The notes: generated from the letters alone by a model not told the origin. DNA of 64,000 nt from Ilumatobacter fluminis (GCF_004364865.1 NZ_SOAU01000001.1:3008001-3072000); one strand, 5' to 3'; shown: positions 15,717-24,796, counted from the stretch's first letter. Made by a program: numbers and translations.

Positions 15717-16928
15717 ATGCGCATCGAATCAGTCGAGACGTTCGTCATCGGGAATCCCCCGCCGGGATGGGGAGGCCACTACTTCGTCGTCGCGAAGGTG
15801 ACCACCGACGACGGGCTGTACGGATACGGCGAGGCATACGGGGCGACGGTGCGTGCACCCGTGCTCGCCGACACGATCGTCGACCTCGCCGATCAGTTCC
15901 TCGTCGGCCACGATCCGCACCACATCGAGCTGTTCTGGCGGCGCGCCTACTCGCGCGGGTTCACCCAGCGACCCGACGTGACCCTGCAGGGCGCCATGAG
16001 CGCGCTCGAGATCGCCTGTTGGGACATCATCGGCAAGGCGGCCGGCAAGCCCGTCTACGAGCTGCTCGGTGGCCGGGTGCACGAGGCGTTGCGGTCGTAC
16101 ACGTACCTGTACCCGAAGCCCGACGACACAGCGGACGTGTACACCGATCCGGATACCGCAGCGGCACGGGCGGCCGAGGAGGTCGAGCGGGGCTTCACGG
16201 CGGTGAAGTTCGACCCGTGCGGGCCGTACACCGCGATGGGAGGGCACCAACCCCGACGCGCCGACGTCGAACTCACCCGGTCGATCGTCGCCGCCGTGCG
16301 CGACGCCGTCGGTGACCGTGCCGACATCCTCGTCGGCACCCACGGGCAGTTCACCGCGGGCGGAGCGCTGCGGATCGCCTCGGCGATCGCCCCGTACGAC
16401 CCGCTGTGGTTCGAGGAGCCGGTGCCGCCCGACGACATCGCTGCGATGGCGCAGGTCGCTCAGTCGTCGCACGTGCCGGTCGCCACCGGTGAACGGCTGA
16501 CGACCAAGTACGAGTTCGCGCGGCTCCTCGAGGCGCGGGCAGCGTCGGTCATCCAGCCGAACCTCGGGCGCGTCGGTGGCCTACTCGAAGGCAAGAAGGT
16601 GGCGGCGATCGCCGAGGCGTTCGGCGCTCAGGTGGCACCGCACTGCTACAACGGTCCGATCGGTCTGGCGGCCAACGTGCAGCTGGCTGCGTGCACGCCG
16701 AACTTCCTGATCACCGAGGCGATCCAGGATCTCACCGGCTTCCACGCCGATCTGCTCGTCGAACCGTTGCAGTGGTCGGAGGGCAACGTCGTGATCCCGA
16801 CCGCACCCGGTCTGGGCGTCGAGCTCGACGAGGACGTCGCCCGGGCCCACCCGTACGACGGCGATGCGACGCACCTGACGATGTGGAACGACCCGATCGA
16901 CGAAGCCGAACTGCACCGGCGGGTCTGA
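15717..16928 (+). CDS. Mandelate racemase / muconate lactonizing enzyme family protein (sugar-acid dehydratase-like)
   Basis: The 403-residue protein is a member of the enolase superfamily, MR subgroup, most like galactonate/galactarate-type dehydratases. The capping domain covers about residues 1-125 and the barrel follows, with FTAVKFDPCGPY (base on strand 2), WFEEPVPPDD and GERLTTKYEF (metal ligands Glu), QPNLGRVGGLLEGKK, and APHCYNGPIG with the C-terminal base-region His. The first metal-ligand Asp usual before the H-G pair is not seen: the sequence reads VGTHGQ. A convergent SMP-30/gluconolactonase gene 26 bp away supports sugar-acid metabolism. The substrate is unknown. Confidence 0.85.
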   Translation: MRIESVETFVIGNPPPGWGGHYFVVAKVTTDDGLYGYGEAYGATVRAPVLADTIVDLADQFLVGHDPHHIELFWRRAYSRGFTQRPDVTLQGAMSALEIACWDIIGKAAGKPVYELLGGRVHEALRSYTYLYPKPDDTADVYTDPDTAAARAAEEVERGFTAVKFDPCGPYTAMGGHQPRRADVELTRSIVAAVRDAVGDRADILVGTHGQFTAGGALRIASAIAPYDPLWFEEPVPPDDIAAMAQVAQSSHVPVATGERLTTKYEFARLLEARAASVIQPNLGRVGGLLEGKKVAAIAEAFGAQVAPHCYNGPIGLAANVQLAACTPNFLITEAIQDLTGFHADLLVEPLQWSEGNVVIPTAPGLGVELDEDVARAHPYDGDATHLTMWNDPIDEAELHRRV

Positions 16929-16954
16929 GCGGCACGGGCGCTGCGCCCTGGACG

Positions 16955-17899
16955 TCAGGTGTGCGCCAGGCGCAACCCGGTGCGAGGCCACGGCGTCGAC
17001 ACCAGTCGACCGGTGCTCGACAACGTGATGTAGGCGGTGCGCAGATCGTCGCCACCGAAACAGATGTTGGTCGTGATGATGTCGCCCGTCGCGTGGTGCT
17101 CGACCACCTCACCGTCGGGCGAGATCGCCGTCACGCCACCGTTGAAGATCGTGGCGACGCACACCCACCCATCGCCGTCGACAGCGAGCGAGTCGAGGTA
17201 CTGCTGGCCGGCGAGGCCGCACAACACGGCCGACGGGTCGAGCGGCACCGCCGGCGCCAACTCGCCGGGCGTGACCACGGCACGCTGGAACACGCGACCG
17301 GTCATCGTCTCGGCCCAGTAGAGCATCGAGCCGTCGGGCGACAGGCCGATGCCGTTCGGGGCTTCGGTCGGGAACACCACCTCGTGGATGTGGCTGCCGT
17401 CGGCGAGGGCGTAGTAGATCGCCGTCAGATCGCTGGTCCGGGTGCCGTGATCGCGGATGCCGTGATCGGTGAAGTAGAAGCCGCCGTGGCCGTCCATCAC
17501 GAGGTCGTTCGGTGCGCGCAGTGGTCGTCCGTCGCACTCGGTGTACAGATCGGTCACCTCGCCGCTGTCGAGGTCGACGCGCTGGACCCGACCGCCGATG
17601 TGGGCCGAGGCGTCGAACCCACCCGGGAGGAGCAGGTCGCCCAACTCGGCCGGACGGAAGGCGCCGCCGTTGTTGCACAGGTACACGGCCCCGTCGGGGC
17701 CGATCGCCGCGCCGTTCGGTCCCCCGGGGATGTCGGCGATCGTCTCGGTGGTGCCGTCGGGCAGGACACGCGTGAGCCTCGGGCCGAACATCTCGACGAG
17801 GACGACCGAGCCGTCGGGCATCGCGACCGGCCCTTCCGGGAACCGGAGGCCCGATGCCACCTCGGTCAGTTCGGGCTGCAGATCGACGAAGCGGGTCAT
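16955..17899 (-). CDS. SMP-30/gluconolactonase/LRE family protein
   Basis: The 314-residue protein is a six-bladed beta-propeller of the SMP-30 type, often a calcium-dependent sugar lactonase. Features include the first-blade RFPEGPVAMPDGSVVLVE with the metal-ligand Glu, PNGAAIGPDGAVYLCNNGG, RAPNDLVMDGHGGFYFTDHG with the conserved Asn-Asp, and EAPNGIGLSPDGSMLYWAET. No signal peptide is present, so it acts in the cytoplasm. Its neighbour, an enolase-superfamily protein, would fit a lactone-to-acid-to-keto-acid route, but this is inferred from position only. Confidence 0.86.
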   Translation of the reverse strand: MTRFVDLQPELTEVASGLRFPEGPVAMPDGSVVLVEMFGPRLTRVLPDGTTETIADIPGGPNGAAIGPDGAVYLCNNGGAFRPAELGDLLLPGGFDASAHIGGRVQRVDLDSGEVTDLYTECDGRPLRAPNDLVMDGHGGFYFTDHGIRDHGTRTSDLTAIYYALADGSHIHEVVFPTEAPNGIGLSPDGSMLYWAETMTGRVFQRAVVTPGELAPAVPLDPSAVLCGLAGQQYLDSLAVDGDGWVCVATIFNGGVTAISPDGEVVEHHATGDIITTNICFGGDDLRTAYITLSSTGRLVSTPWPRTGLRLAHT

Positions 17900-17962
17900 C
17901 GCCCGATCGTGTCACCGCACCACCGAGCACCACGACCCGGAGCACCGGGGAGCGAGCGGCGG

Positions 17963-18394
17963 TCAGTCGGGTAGCGGCATGCGGCCCGACTCGTCGTTCG
18001 GGGCGTACGGGTTGTGAGCGATCTCCCAGAGATGGCCGTCGGGGTCGGCGACGTACGACGAGTAGCCGCCCCAGAACACCGGCTCGGGTTGCTTGACCGG
18101 CTCGGCGCCGGCGGCGACCCACTCGGCGAACACGGCGTCGACCTCGTCGCGGCTGTCGCAGTTAAGCGCCACGGTGACGGCCCGGAAGCCCGAGCCCTGG
18201 CTGTCGACGCCAGCGTCATCAGCCAGCGCGTCACGACCGAACAGGCCGAGGGCGCTGCCCTGCATCGAGAAGAACGTCACGGTGTCCTGCGACGCCGACG
18301 ATCGTGTCCAACCGAGCGATTCGTAGAACGCCGTCGATCGGGCCAGGTCGGCAACGCCGAGCGTCACCATCGTCAGACGTTGTGGGACGGCCAT
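17963..18394 (-). CDS. VOC-superfamily (glyoxalase/bleomycin-resistance-like) protein
   Basis: The 143-residue protein has two beta-alpha-beta-beta-beta modules: MVTLGVADLARSTAFYESLGW in the first and FRAVTVALNCDSRDEVDAVFAEWVAAGAEPV followed by SSYVADPDGHLWEIAHNP in the second. The final Glu of LWEIAHNP is the typical metal ligand. The start is ATG at 18394. The actual activity (isomerase, dioxygenase or binding) is not predictable. It lies downstream of recA on the same strand, separated by a stretch of palindromic repeats. Confidence 0.85.
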   Translation of the reverse strand: MAVPQRLTMVTLGVADLARSTAFYESLGWTRSSASQDTVTFFSMQGSALGLFGRDALADDAGVDSQGSGFRAVTVALNCDSRDEVDAVFAEWVAAGAEPVKQPEPVFWGGYSSYVADPDGHLWEIAHNPYAPNDESGRMPLPD

Positions 18395-18421
18395 GTCGTG
18401 ATCTCCTCGATCGGTCGATGT

Positions 18422-18502
18422 CGGTCGGTTGGTGTCGGACCAGAACCGACCGGGTTGGTGCGTTCGACGGTCGGGTGGCCGGTTCCGGTCGGACACCCGA
18501 CC
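18422..18502. repeat. Palindromic repeats between recA and the VOC gene
   Basis: CGGTCGGTT (18422-18430) pairs with AACCGACCG (18444-18452), and GGTCGGGTG (18469-18477) pairs with CACCCGACC (18494-18502). The string CCAGAACCGACC occurs at 18440-18451 and 18501-18512. These resemble degenerate members of the dispersed palindrome family found elsewhere in the window, and could act as terminators after recA. Confidence 0.55.
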
Positions 18503-18522
18503 AGAACCGACCGCCTCCTGGA

Positions 18523-19575
18523 TCAGTCGAGCGTGATGGGCTCGTCGTCGGCGTCGGTGAACTCGTCGCCGGGCGCATCGGGATCGGGGCGCAGGCCGGC
18601 AGCGATCATCACCTTGTCGCTGATTTCCATCATCACCTCGAGATGCTCGGTGAGGAAGTTCTTGGCGTTCTCCCGGCCCTGGCCGAGCTGTTCGCCTTCG
18701 TAGGTGAACCACGCTCCCGATTTGGTCACGATGCCCAGATCGACCGACATGTCGAGCAGCGACCCCTCACGACTGATGCCCTTGCCGTACATGATGTCGA
18801 ACTCGGCCTGCCGGAACGGCGGGGCGACCTTGTTCTTGACGACCTTGACGCGGGTGCGGTTGCCGACGACCTCGGCGCCGTCCTTCAGGGACTCGATGCG
18901 GCGGATGTCGAGACGGACCGACGAGTAGAACTTGAGCGCACGACCGCCCGGCGTCGTCTCGGGCGAGCCGAACATGACACCGATCTTCTCGCGCAGCTGG
19001 TTGATGAAGACGCAGATCGTCTTGGTCTTGTTGAGGTTGCCGGTCAGCTTGCGCAGCGCCTGGCTCATGAGGCGGGCCTGGAGGCCGACGTGGGTGTCGC
19101 CCATCTCGCCCTCGATCTCGGCACGGGGCGTGAGCGCCGCCACCGAGTCGACGACGACGACGTCGATCGCGCCGGAGCGCACGAGCATGTCGCAGATCTC
19201 GAGTGCCTGCTCGCCGGTGTCGGGCTGGGAGATGAGGAGCTGGTCGATGTCGACGCCGATCGCCTTGGCGTAGACCGGGTCCATCGCGTGCTCGGCGTCG
19301 ATGTAGGCGCACGTGCCACCGTTGCGCTGGGCCTCGGCCACGACGTGCATGGCGAGGGTCGACTTACCCGACGACTCCGGGCCGTAGATCTCCGTGATGC
19401 GGCCACGCGGCAGGCCGCCGATGCCGAGTGCGAGGTCGAGGCTCAGTGCACCGGTGGAGACGGCCTCGACCGCCATGGTGCCCTTCTCGCCCATCCGCAT
19501 GATCGATCCCTTGCCGAACTGCTTGTCGATCTGGGACAGCGCCATGTCCAGCGCCTTTTCGCGGTCGTTCGCCAT
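18523..19575 (-). CDS. recA: Recombinase RecA
   Basis: RecA forms filaments on single-stranded DNA for strand exchange and triggers LexA self-cleavage. The 350-residue protein has the Walker A motif GPESSGKST, the second nucleotide-contact region [21 protein letters not shown] with loop L1 (SAALTPR...MGD) and loop L2 ([28 protein letters not shown]), and an acidic C-terminus. ATG at 19575 begins [13 protein letters not shown], the standard start. Its promoter is covered by a perfect LexA box. No intein is present. Confidence 0.99.
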   Translation of the reverse strand: MANDREKALDMALSQIDKQFGKGSIMRMGEKGTMAVEAVSTGALSLDLALGIGGLPRGRITEIYGPESSGKSTLAMHVVAEAQRNGGTCAYIDAEHAMDPVYAKAIGVDIDQLLISQPDTGEQALEICDMLVRSGAIDVVVVDSVAALTPRAEIEGEMGDTHVGLQARLMSQALRKLTGNLNKTKTICVFINQLREKIGVMFGSPETTPGGRALKFYSSVRLDIRRIESLKDGAEVVGNRTRVKVVKNKVAPPFRQAEFDIMYGKGISREGSLLDMSVDLGIVTKSGAWFTYEGEQLGQGRENAKNFLTEHLEVMMEISDKVMIAAGLRPDPDAPGDEFTDADDEPITLD

Positions 19576-19753
19576 TGTGGTGTCTCCCTGTTCCTGCTTC
19601 TCGTTGTCGGGGCGACGTGCGCCCGTTCCGTCGGGGATTCGACGTGGTGATCACCGTACGGAAGGGGTGTCACATGGTTTCCCCGGTCGGTCACGAGCCG
19701 CTGGATCGGGTGCGATCCGAGGTGCAGTCCGAGGTGCGATCGGGAATGACAAC

Positions 19754-19805
19754 ACTGTAGTTGTCGAACAACCGTTCGGCAAGGATCCCAGGGAACAATC
19801 GTTCG
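19754..19805 (-). promoter_or_regulatory. recA promoter with LexA boxes
   Basis: A perfect LexA box CGAACAACCGTTCG lies at 19765-19778 and a one-mismatch box GGAACAATCGTTCG at 19792-19805. On the minus strand TTGCCG (19782-19777), 17 bp and TACAGT (19759-19754) form a plausible promoter, so the first box fills the spacer. The leader to recA would be about 170 bases. Confidence 0.7.
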
Positions 19806-19838
19806 ATTTTCCCGTCGTTCGATTCTCCCGTCGTTCGA
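19801..19838. repeat. 16-bp tandem repeat upstream of recA
   Basis: The unit GTTCGATTTTCCCGTC (19801-19816) is repeated as GTTCGATTCTCCCGTC (19817-19832) and then starts a third time (GTTCGA). Each unit begins with a LexA half-site. The rest of the 303-base region between recA and the next gene shows no other feature. Confidence 0.5.
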
Positions 19839-19878
19839 GCGTCTCGCCGTTCCATGAACCCGGCGCCGGCCGGGCGCG

Positions 19879-20316
19879 CTACAGCGAGGCGTCGGCGATG
19901 CCGGCGAGTTCGGCCTCGGTCGGCGGACGCATCCAGAGGTCGACCGCCTGCCACAGCGTGAACGAGATCGGGTAGTACAGCGCCGGCCCCAGCAGGCCGA
20001 CGGCGCTGGCTGCCACGACGACGAGCACGACCGGTACGTCGGGCACGGTCGCGACGACGAGCACCAGCATCACCAGGAGCAGGGTGCCGAAGGTCAGGAT
20101 GATGTTGGCCGTGGTGGCGCCGAGTTCGAACGCGTGGTCGCCGCGTCGGTAGCCGTGACCGCACCGCTGACAGCGCTCCTCGCGCTTGAACCAGCCGGTG
20201 AAATAGGCGTGGCGATCGCCACACCAGGGGCACCGGCGGGTGAATCCGCGCGCCAGGAGACGGGGCCGGGACGGGGCTTTCTCGATGGGCTGGATGACGG
20301 GGATTTGTCCGGACAT
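19879..20316 (-). CDS. DUF983 family protein (zinc ribbon plus membrane segments)
   Basis: The 145-residue product has an N-terminal zinc ribbon made by Cys29, Cys32, Cys49 and Cys52 (CPWC and CQRC), followed by two predicted membrane segments between about residues 65 and 118 and a short C-terminal tail. This is the DUF983 arrangement; the function of the family is not established. ATG at 20316 is used as the start, with a GTG at 20325 as alternative. It is transcribed away from the next gene, with a 49-bp gap between the two starts. Confidence 0.8.
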   Translation of the reverse strand: MSGQIPVIQPIEKAPSRPRLLARGFTRRCPWCGDRHAYFTGWFKREERCQRCGHGYRRGDHAFELGATTANIILTFGTLLLVMLVLVVATVPDVPVVLVVVAASAVGLLGPALYYPISFTLWQAVDLWMRPPTEAELAGIADASL

Positions 20317-20365
20317 ACCACTCACACTCGCAGACTACCGCTCGTCTTTGCCAGACTCTCACCCC

Positions 20366-21181
20366 GTGGAGCGGAGTCTTGCCGGGATGTTGTTCTTGGT
20401 CGCAGCGGTGTCGATCAGTATCGCAGCCGGGTCGTGGTGGCTCCAACGGATCGCGTTCACGCCCGACGACACCCGCGAAAGCGCCGCGGCCATCCTCGAA
20501 GAGGCCGACATCCGGGTCGAGCTCAACACACTCATCACCGGTGCCGCAGCGCCCACGATCGGCCAGACCCAGGCCGAACTCGGCACCCTCCTCGAAGACG
20601 TCGTGATGACGTCGCGCCCCGGCGCCGCCGTCATGGCGCCCGTCCTCGAGCGCATCCACGACCGCATCATCGGCAACGCCGACGACCCGGTCGTGGTCAC
20701 CGGGCTCGACATGGTGCCGATCGTCCGCGACGAGCGGGCCGTCGACGCACCCGACATCACCTTGCCGATCGACACGATCGGTGTGTTGTCGAACATGCGC
20801 GCCGCGCTCGGGTGGATCGCACTCGGGACGGGCGTGATCGGCGTGATCGCACTCGTGCTCGGACTGCTCACGCGCCCCGAACGACGCGATGTACTGCGGG
20901 GCCTGGGCGAGTTCGGGATCGCGCTCGCCGCGTCGCTGATCGTGTTCGGGTATCTCATCCCGGTCCATCTGCTGCCGGCACTCGACAACCAGACCTGGAC
21001 GCACGCGATCAAGCAGTTGGCGCTGCGCACCACACCGGTCGTGTTCGGCGGCGCCGTGATCTTCGCCGTGATGGGCGTCGTGCTGATCCTCGGGTCGATG
21101 TCGGGCGGCAAGCGTCGCCAATGGTCGACGCCGCTGTCGGTCACCCGCTATCGCGGTGGCGACAACCCCGGCTGGAGCTGA
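20366..21181 (+). CDS. Integral membrane protein with a large external loop, function unknown
   Basis: The 271-residue protein has a first membrane segment near residues 7-25, a predicted external domain of about 125 residues with repeated acidic helices (TRESAAAILEEADIRVEL), and three further membrane segments (about 147-172, 183-207 and 226-248). I do not recognise a family. GTG at 20366 was chosen because it gives a short N-terminus before the first span; the region upstream overlaps the divergent DUF983 gene. The residues in the external domain suggest an amphipathic helical fold rather than an enzyme. Confidence 0.65.
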   Translation: MERSLAGMLFLVAAVSISIAAGSWWLQRIAFTPDDTRESAAAILEEADIRVELNTLITGAAAPTIGQTQAELGTLLEDVVMTSRPGAAVMAPVLERIHDRIIGNADDPVVVTGLDMVPIVRDERAVDAPDITLPIDTIGVLSNMRAALGWIALGTGVIGVIALVLGLLTRPERRDVLRGLGEFGIALAASLIVFGYLIPVHLLPALDNQTWTHAIKQLALRTTPVVFGGAVIFAVMGVVLILGSMSGGKRRQWSTPLSVTRYRGGDNPGWS

Positions 21182-21223
21182 CCGACGGAACCGACGTGGT
21201 CGACGACACGTGCGTCGGCGACG

Positions 21224-21964
21224 TCAGGCGACGTCCATGCCGTCGAGGCGACGAGCGGCGACGAACAGGGCGACCACGGCGACGAGGATCGGAACGATGA
21301 CGCCAGCGGCGAGCGACTGGTCGCCGAGATCGACGTCGACGTCGGTCATCGCCGTGACGATCGAGCGGGTGTATCCCGAGATCGCCAACTGTGCCGCCGA
21401 GCTGCCGAACGCCGAGATGACGCCTTCCCAGATCAGGACGTAGCCGAGCCCCCACACGATCGGGTTCTTCACCAGCAGACCGACCAGGAGGAACACGGCG
21501 CTGTAGGCCACGACGCCGACGATCGACGCGAGCATCGTGGCACCGAAGATCGTGCCGGCCTCGCCCGACAGCACCGCTGCGAGTGCGAGCGGGCCGAGCG
21601 TGAGTGGCAGACTGACGGTGAGTGCGGCGAGCCAGGCGCCCACCACGACCGGCCATCGGTCGATCGGTCGGAGCCACAGATAGACGAGCGTGCCGTCCTC
21701 GCGAGCGTCACCGAGCGCGGCGGTGGCGAACACGAGCGACACGACCGGGACGACGACGGTGAAACCGAGACCGGCGATCACGCCCACCGACGCCTCGAGC
21801 GGGTCGGTCACGTCGGACGACGACCCGACCGCCCACGCCACCGCGGCGACGGCCAAGCCGACTGCGAGGAGGGCGAGCACGCGCCCGCGGCTGACGAGCT
21901 GTCGCAGCAGCAGCCGGTACGTGAGACCGATGGCGGCGAACGGGGAAACCGAACGGCCGCTCAT
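21224..21964 (-). CDS. ABC-2 type transporter permease
   Basis: The 246-residue protein has six predicted membrane segments and the typical ABC-2 cytoplasmic segment before the second pair of spans (ATAALGDAREDGTLVYLWLRPIDRW), which resembles the coupling region of exporters such as NosY/CcmB-type proteins. It ends the four-gene operon and begins with ATG overlapping the stop of the ATPase gene (ATGA). It would pair with that ATPase as the membrane part of one transporter. The substrate is unknown. Confidence 0.83.
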   Translation of the reverse strand: MSGRSVSPFAAIGLTYRLLLRQLVSRGRVLALLAVGLAVAAVAWAVGSSSDVTDPLEASVGVIAGLGFTVVVPVVSLVFATAALGDAREDGTLVYLWLRPIDRWPVVVGAWLAALTVSLPLTLGPLALAAVLSGEAGTIFGATMLASIVGVVAYSAVFLLVGLLVKNPIVWGLGYVLIWEGVISAFGSSAAQLAISGYTRSIVTAMTDVDVDLGDQSLAAGVIVPILVAVVALFVAARRLDGMDVA

Positions 21965-22938
21965 CGCCGACGCTCCACGAGATAGCGGAAGACCGACTCG
22001 AGGTCGTCGTCGGTCGGTTGGACTTCGTACAGGCGCACGTCGAGCTCCTTGGCGACGGCCGCCACGTGGCGGCCGAAACGATCGATGTCGGTGGTGTCGG
22101 CGATCACCTCGTCGGCCGAGACCGAGACCCCGTCGACGAACGACCCACCGACGAGCGCAGCGGCGAGGTCGCGCGGCCGGTCGGCGTTGATGCGCAAACG
22201 CAGCGGACGATCGTCCATCAGGCGACGGAGCGCCCGATAGTCACCCGACGCCGCGAGGCGACCTTGAGCGATCACGAGGACGTTCGATCCGATCCGGGCC
22301 ACCTCGTCGAGCACATGGCTCGACACGAGCAGGCACTTGCCCTGGTCGCCGAGATCGTGGAACAGCCGGATCATGCGATTGCGCTGCACCGGATCGAGGC
22401 CCGTCAGCGGCTCGTCGAGGATCAGCACGTCGGGATCGTTGACGAGTGCCGCCGCGAGCTTCACCCGCTGCCGCATGCCCTTCGAGTAGGAACCGACCGG
22501 CTTGTCGACCCGGGGGTCGAGGTCGACGAGTTCGAGTGCACGGTCCGCGGCCGATGCCGGTTCGGACACGGCGTGGGTCAGCGCGGCGATCTCGACGAAT
22601 CGATGGGCGCTGAGCCGATCGAACAAGGCGTCCTGCTGTGGCGCCAGCCCGATCCGGCCACGAACTTCACGGTCGGCTCGAGCGTCGGCGCCGAGCACGC
22701 GGACGGTGCCCTGCGACGGCGGCGTCAGGCCACACATCACGCGGAACAGGGTCGACTTGCCGGCGCCGTTCGGGCCGAGCAGCGCCGTGACACCGGGGCC
22801 GACGCGAAACGACACGTCGGAGACGGCGACGACGTCGCCGAACGCCTTGGTGACGTTGGTGACCTCGACCATGGGGGCCGGGGCATTCGGATCGGGAGGC
22901 GGCGGCATCGCCGGGGTCGGGGGTGCCCAGTCACTCAT
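21961..22938 (-). CDS. ABC transporter ATP-binding protein
   Basis: The 325-residue ATPase has a short Pro-rich N-terminus, Walker A GPNGAGKST, Q-loop APQQD, signature YSKGMRQRVKLA, Walker B VLILDEPLTGLDP and switch His in VSSHVLDEV. A C-terminal extension of about 90 residues is typical of ABC-2 exporter ATPases. Its ATG overlaps the stop of the upstream permease and its stop overlaps the start of the downstream permease. The cargo cannot be predicted. Confidence 0.9.
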   Translation of the reverse strand: MSDWAPPTPAMPPPPDPNAPAPMVEVTNVTKAFGDVVAVSDVSFRVGPGVTALLGPNGAGKSTLFRVMCGLTPPSQGTVRVLGADARADREVRGRIGLAPQQDALFDRLSAHRFVEIAALTHAVSEPASAADRALELVDLDPRVDKPVGSYSKGMRQRVKLAAALVNDPDVLILDEPLTGLDPVQRNRMIRLFHDLGDQGKCLLVSSHVLDEVARIGSNVLVIAQGRLAASGDYRALRRLMDDRPLRLRINADRPRDLAAALVGGSFVDGVSVSADEVIADTTDIDRFGRHVAAVAKELDVRLYEVQPTDDDLESVFRYLVERRR

Positions 22939-23798
22939 CAGACGGCCTCCAGGTTGCGGTAGCGGAAGGCGACGATCGCGGACGGAACGAGCAGCCACGC
23001 CGCGTTGGCGAGGGCGACCGCCCAGGTGGCGACGCCGGCGTACTCGACCGACTCGCCGCCGAACATGCGGGCCGGGATCTCGAGCGGCGTGCCGAGCGGG
23101 TCGAGGAGCGACAACCAGTCGCTCATCTGACCCTCTTCGACGATCAGGTTGACTGCGATCGAGAGACCGAACATGAGCATGATCACGGCCACGCTCGCGA
23201 ACGCACGCCGGTCGGTGATGCTCGACGCTGCGAGGCTGACCGCCGTGTAGATGGCGCTGATCAGCAGCCCCGAGGCGAGCAGCCGAGCAGCCACGCCGAG
23301 CCACGCCGGGAACCCGTCGGGGCCCTGCGACTGCACGGTGTAGCCGATGAACGCCATGACCACCGGCAGACCGATGATCAACCAGAGCGTGCCGACGGTC
23401 GCCATGGCCTTGGCGAGCAGGTAGGTCGGCTTGGTGAGCGGCGTCGACAAGTAGAGCGAGAACATGCCGTCGCGACGGTCACGGACGATGGCCTCCGGGG
23501 CCACGAACGCCGTGAACAGCAGCGCCGCCATCACCGAGAACCCGAAGAACTCCCAGTACTCGGGGCGGACTTCGTCGCCGAGCTCCCCGAACAGCACCGT
23601 GACCGCGAGGAAGACCGTGGCCGGCACGAAGGCGATGACCGCCACGATGATCGGGAACACCTTGTGTCGGCCCTTGCGACCGAGCCCGAGGATGCTTCGT
23701 GTGGTGTGCCATGCCACGGAGCGGACCGCACCGCGGACGCCGGACCGCTCACCGTCGTAGCGGCGGTAGCCCCGGTCGAGGATCTGTGCGTCGCTCAT
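22938..23798 (-). CDS. ABC-2 type transporter permease
   Basis: The 286-residue permease has six predicted membrane segments and the motif APEAIVRDRRDGMFSLYLSTPLTKPTYLLAKAMATV, in which an acidic-basic stretch precedes Leu-x2-Thr-Pro-Leu, typical of ABC-2 permeases that couple to an ATPase. The cytoplasmic N-terminus is about 50 residues long. ATG at 23798 overlaps the upstream ATPase stop. It forms the first ATPase-permease pair of the operon. Confidence 0.85.
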   Translation of the reverse strand: MSDAQILDRGYRRYDGERSGVRGAVRSVAWHTTRSILGLGRKGRHKVFPIIVAVIAFVPATVFLAVTVLFGELGDEVRPEYWEFFGFSVMAALLFTAFVAPEAIVRDRRDGMFSLYLSTPLTKPTYLLAKAMATVGTLWLIIGLPVVMAFIGYTVQSQGPDGFPAWLGVAARLLASGLLISAIYTAVSLAASSITDRRAFASVAVIMLMFGLSIAVNLIVEEGQMSDWLSLLDPLGTPLEIPARMFGGESVEYAGVATWAVALANAAWLLVPSAIVAFRYRNLEAV

Positions 23799-24730
23799 GA
23801 CGACACCTCTGCTGCGATGTGGAACAGGTCTTCGAGTCGGCGGCGCCGTCTGACGACCTTGCCGAGACGGGCGCCGCTCGCAGCGAGCGCATCGCGGACT
23901 CCGTCGGCGACCAGGTCGACGTCGGGACCGATCACCTCGACCGTGCCGACCCCGAGCGGCCGGACGACGAAGCCGGCGCCGGTGAGGCTGGCCGAGACCT
24001 GCTCGATCGCACCGGGCCGGTCGGCGACCTCGACGATCTCGAGCACGACGCCCTCGTCGTCGCCGACGAGCTGGGCGAGCGGGCCGCTCGCGACCAGCGT
24101 GCCGGCGTCGAGCGCCACGACGTTGTCGCAGATCCGCTCGACTTCTTCGAGCAGGTGCGACGAGAGCACGACGTCGATCGAGTACTCGGCACTGATCTGG
24201 CGGATCAGGGCGAGCATCTCGTCGCGCTGCACCGGGTCGAGCCCGTCGGTCGGTTCGTCGAGGAAGATCAGACGCGGATCGGCGGCGATCGCCTGGGCGA
24301 GCTTGACGCGCTGCCGTTGCCCGGTCGACATCGAGCCGAGGGCACGGAACCGTTCTTCGCCGAGGCCGACCAGCCACAGTGCGTCACTGGCCCGACTGCG
24401 GGCCTCGTCGCTCGGGAGACCGCGCACCTCGGCGAGGTGCTTGACGAAGTCGGACGCCGGCATGTCTTCGGGCAGGACGTTGCGCTCGGGGCCGTAGCCG
24501 ACGAGGGCACGGAGTTCGGCGCCCTGCGTCGACGGATCGAGGCCGAGCACGGTCGCCGTGCCGGACGTGGCGCGGCGCAATCCGAGCAGGATCGACATCA
24601 GGGTGGTCTTGCCGGCGCCGTTGGCACCGACCAGGCCGGTGATGCCGTTCGGCACGTCGACGTCGAGGGCGTCGAGCGCCCGATGCGAGCCGAACTGCAT
24701 TGTCAGCCCGGCGGTGGAAATCACACTCAC
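23795..24730 (-). CDS. ABC transporter ATP-binding protein
   Basis: The 311-residue ATPase heads the four-gene operon. It has Walker A GANGAGKTT, signature MSTGQRQRVKLA, Walker B LIFLDEPTDGLDP and switch His LSSHLLEEV, and a C-terminal domain typical of drug- or polysaccharide-type ABC-2 exporters. GTG at 24730 is preferred; an in-frame GTG at 24748 would add six residues. All four cistrons from here to 21224 overlap by the ATGA arrangement, so they are likely made as one unit and may form one complex with two ATPases and two permeases, or two separate exporters. Confidence 0.9.
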   Translation of the reverse strand: MSVISTAGLTMQFGSHRALDALDVDVPNGITGLVGANGAGKTTLMSILLGLRRATSGTATVLGLDPSTQGAELRALVGYGPERNVLPEDMPASDFVKHLAEVRGLPSDEARSRASDALWLVGLGEERFRALGSMSTGQRQRVKLAQAIAADPRLIFLDEPTDGLDPVQRDEMLALIRQISAEYSIDVVLSSHLLEEVERICDNVVALDAGTLVASGPLAQLVGDDEGVVLEIVEVADRPGAIEQVSASLTGAGFVVRPLGVGTVEVIGPDVDLVADGVRDALAASGARLGKVVRRRRRLEDLFHIAAEVSS

Positions 24731-24796
24731 CCGAGCATCATGCCGCACCGCTCCCCCACCGACGTCGTCCTTCCGGCCGATTCGACGTCGTCCCGC

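Noticed and set aside
16936-16948. GGGCGC/GCGCCC inverted repeat between the enolase-type gene and the SMP-30 gene.
   Set aside because: Only a single base separates the arms, so the hairpin is short and sterically weak; not strong enough to call a terminator.
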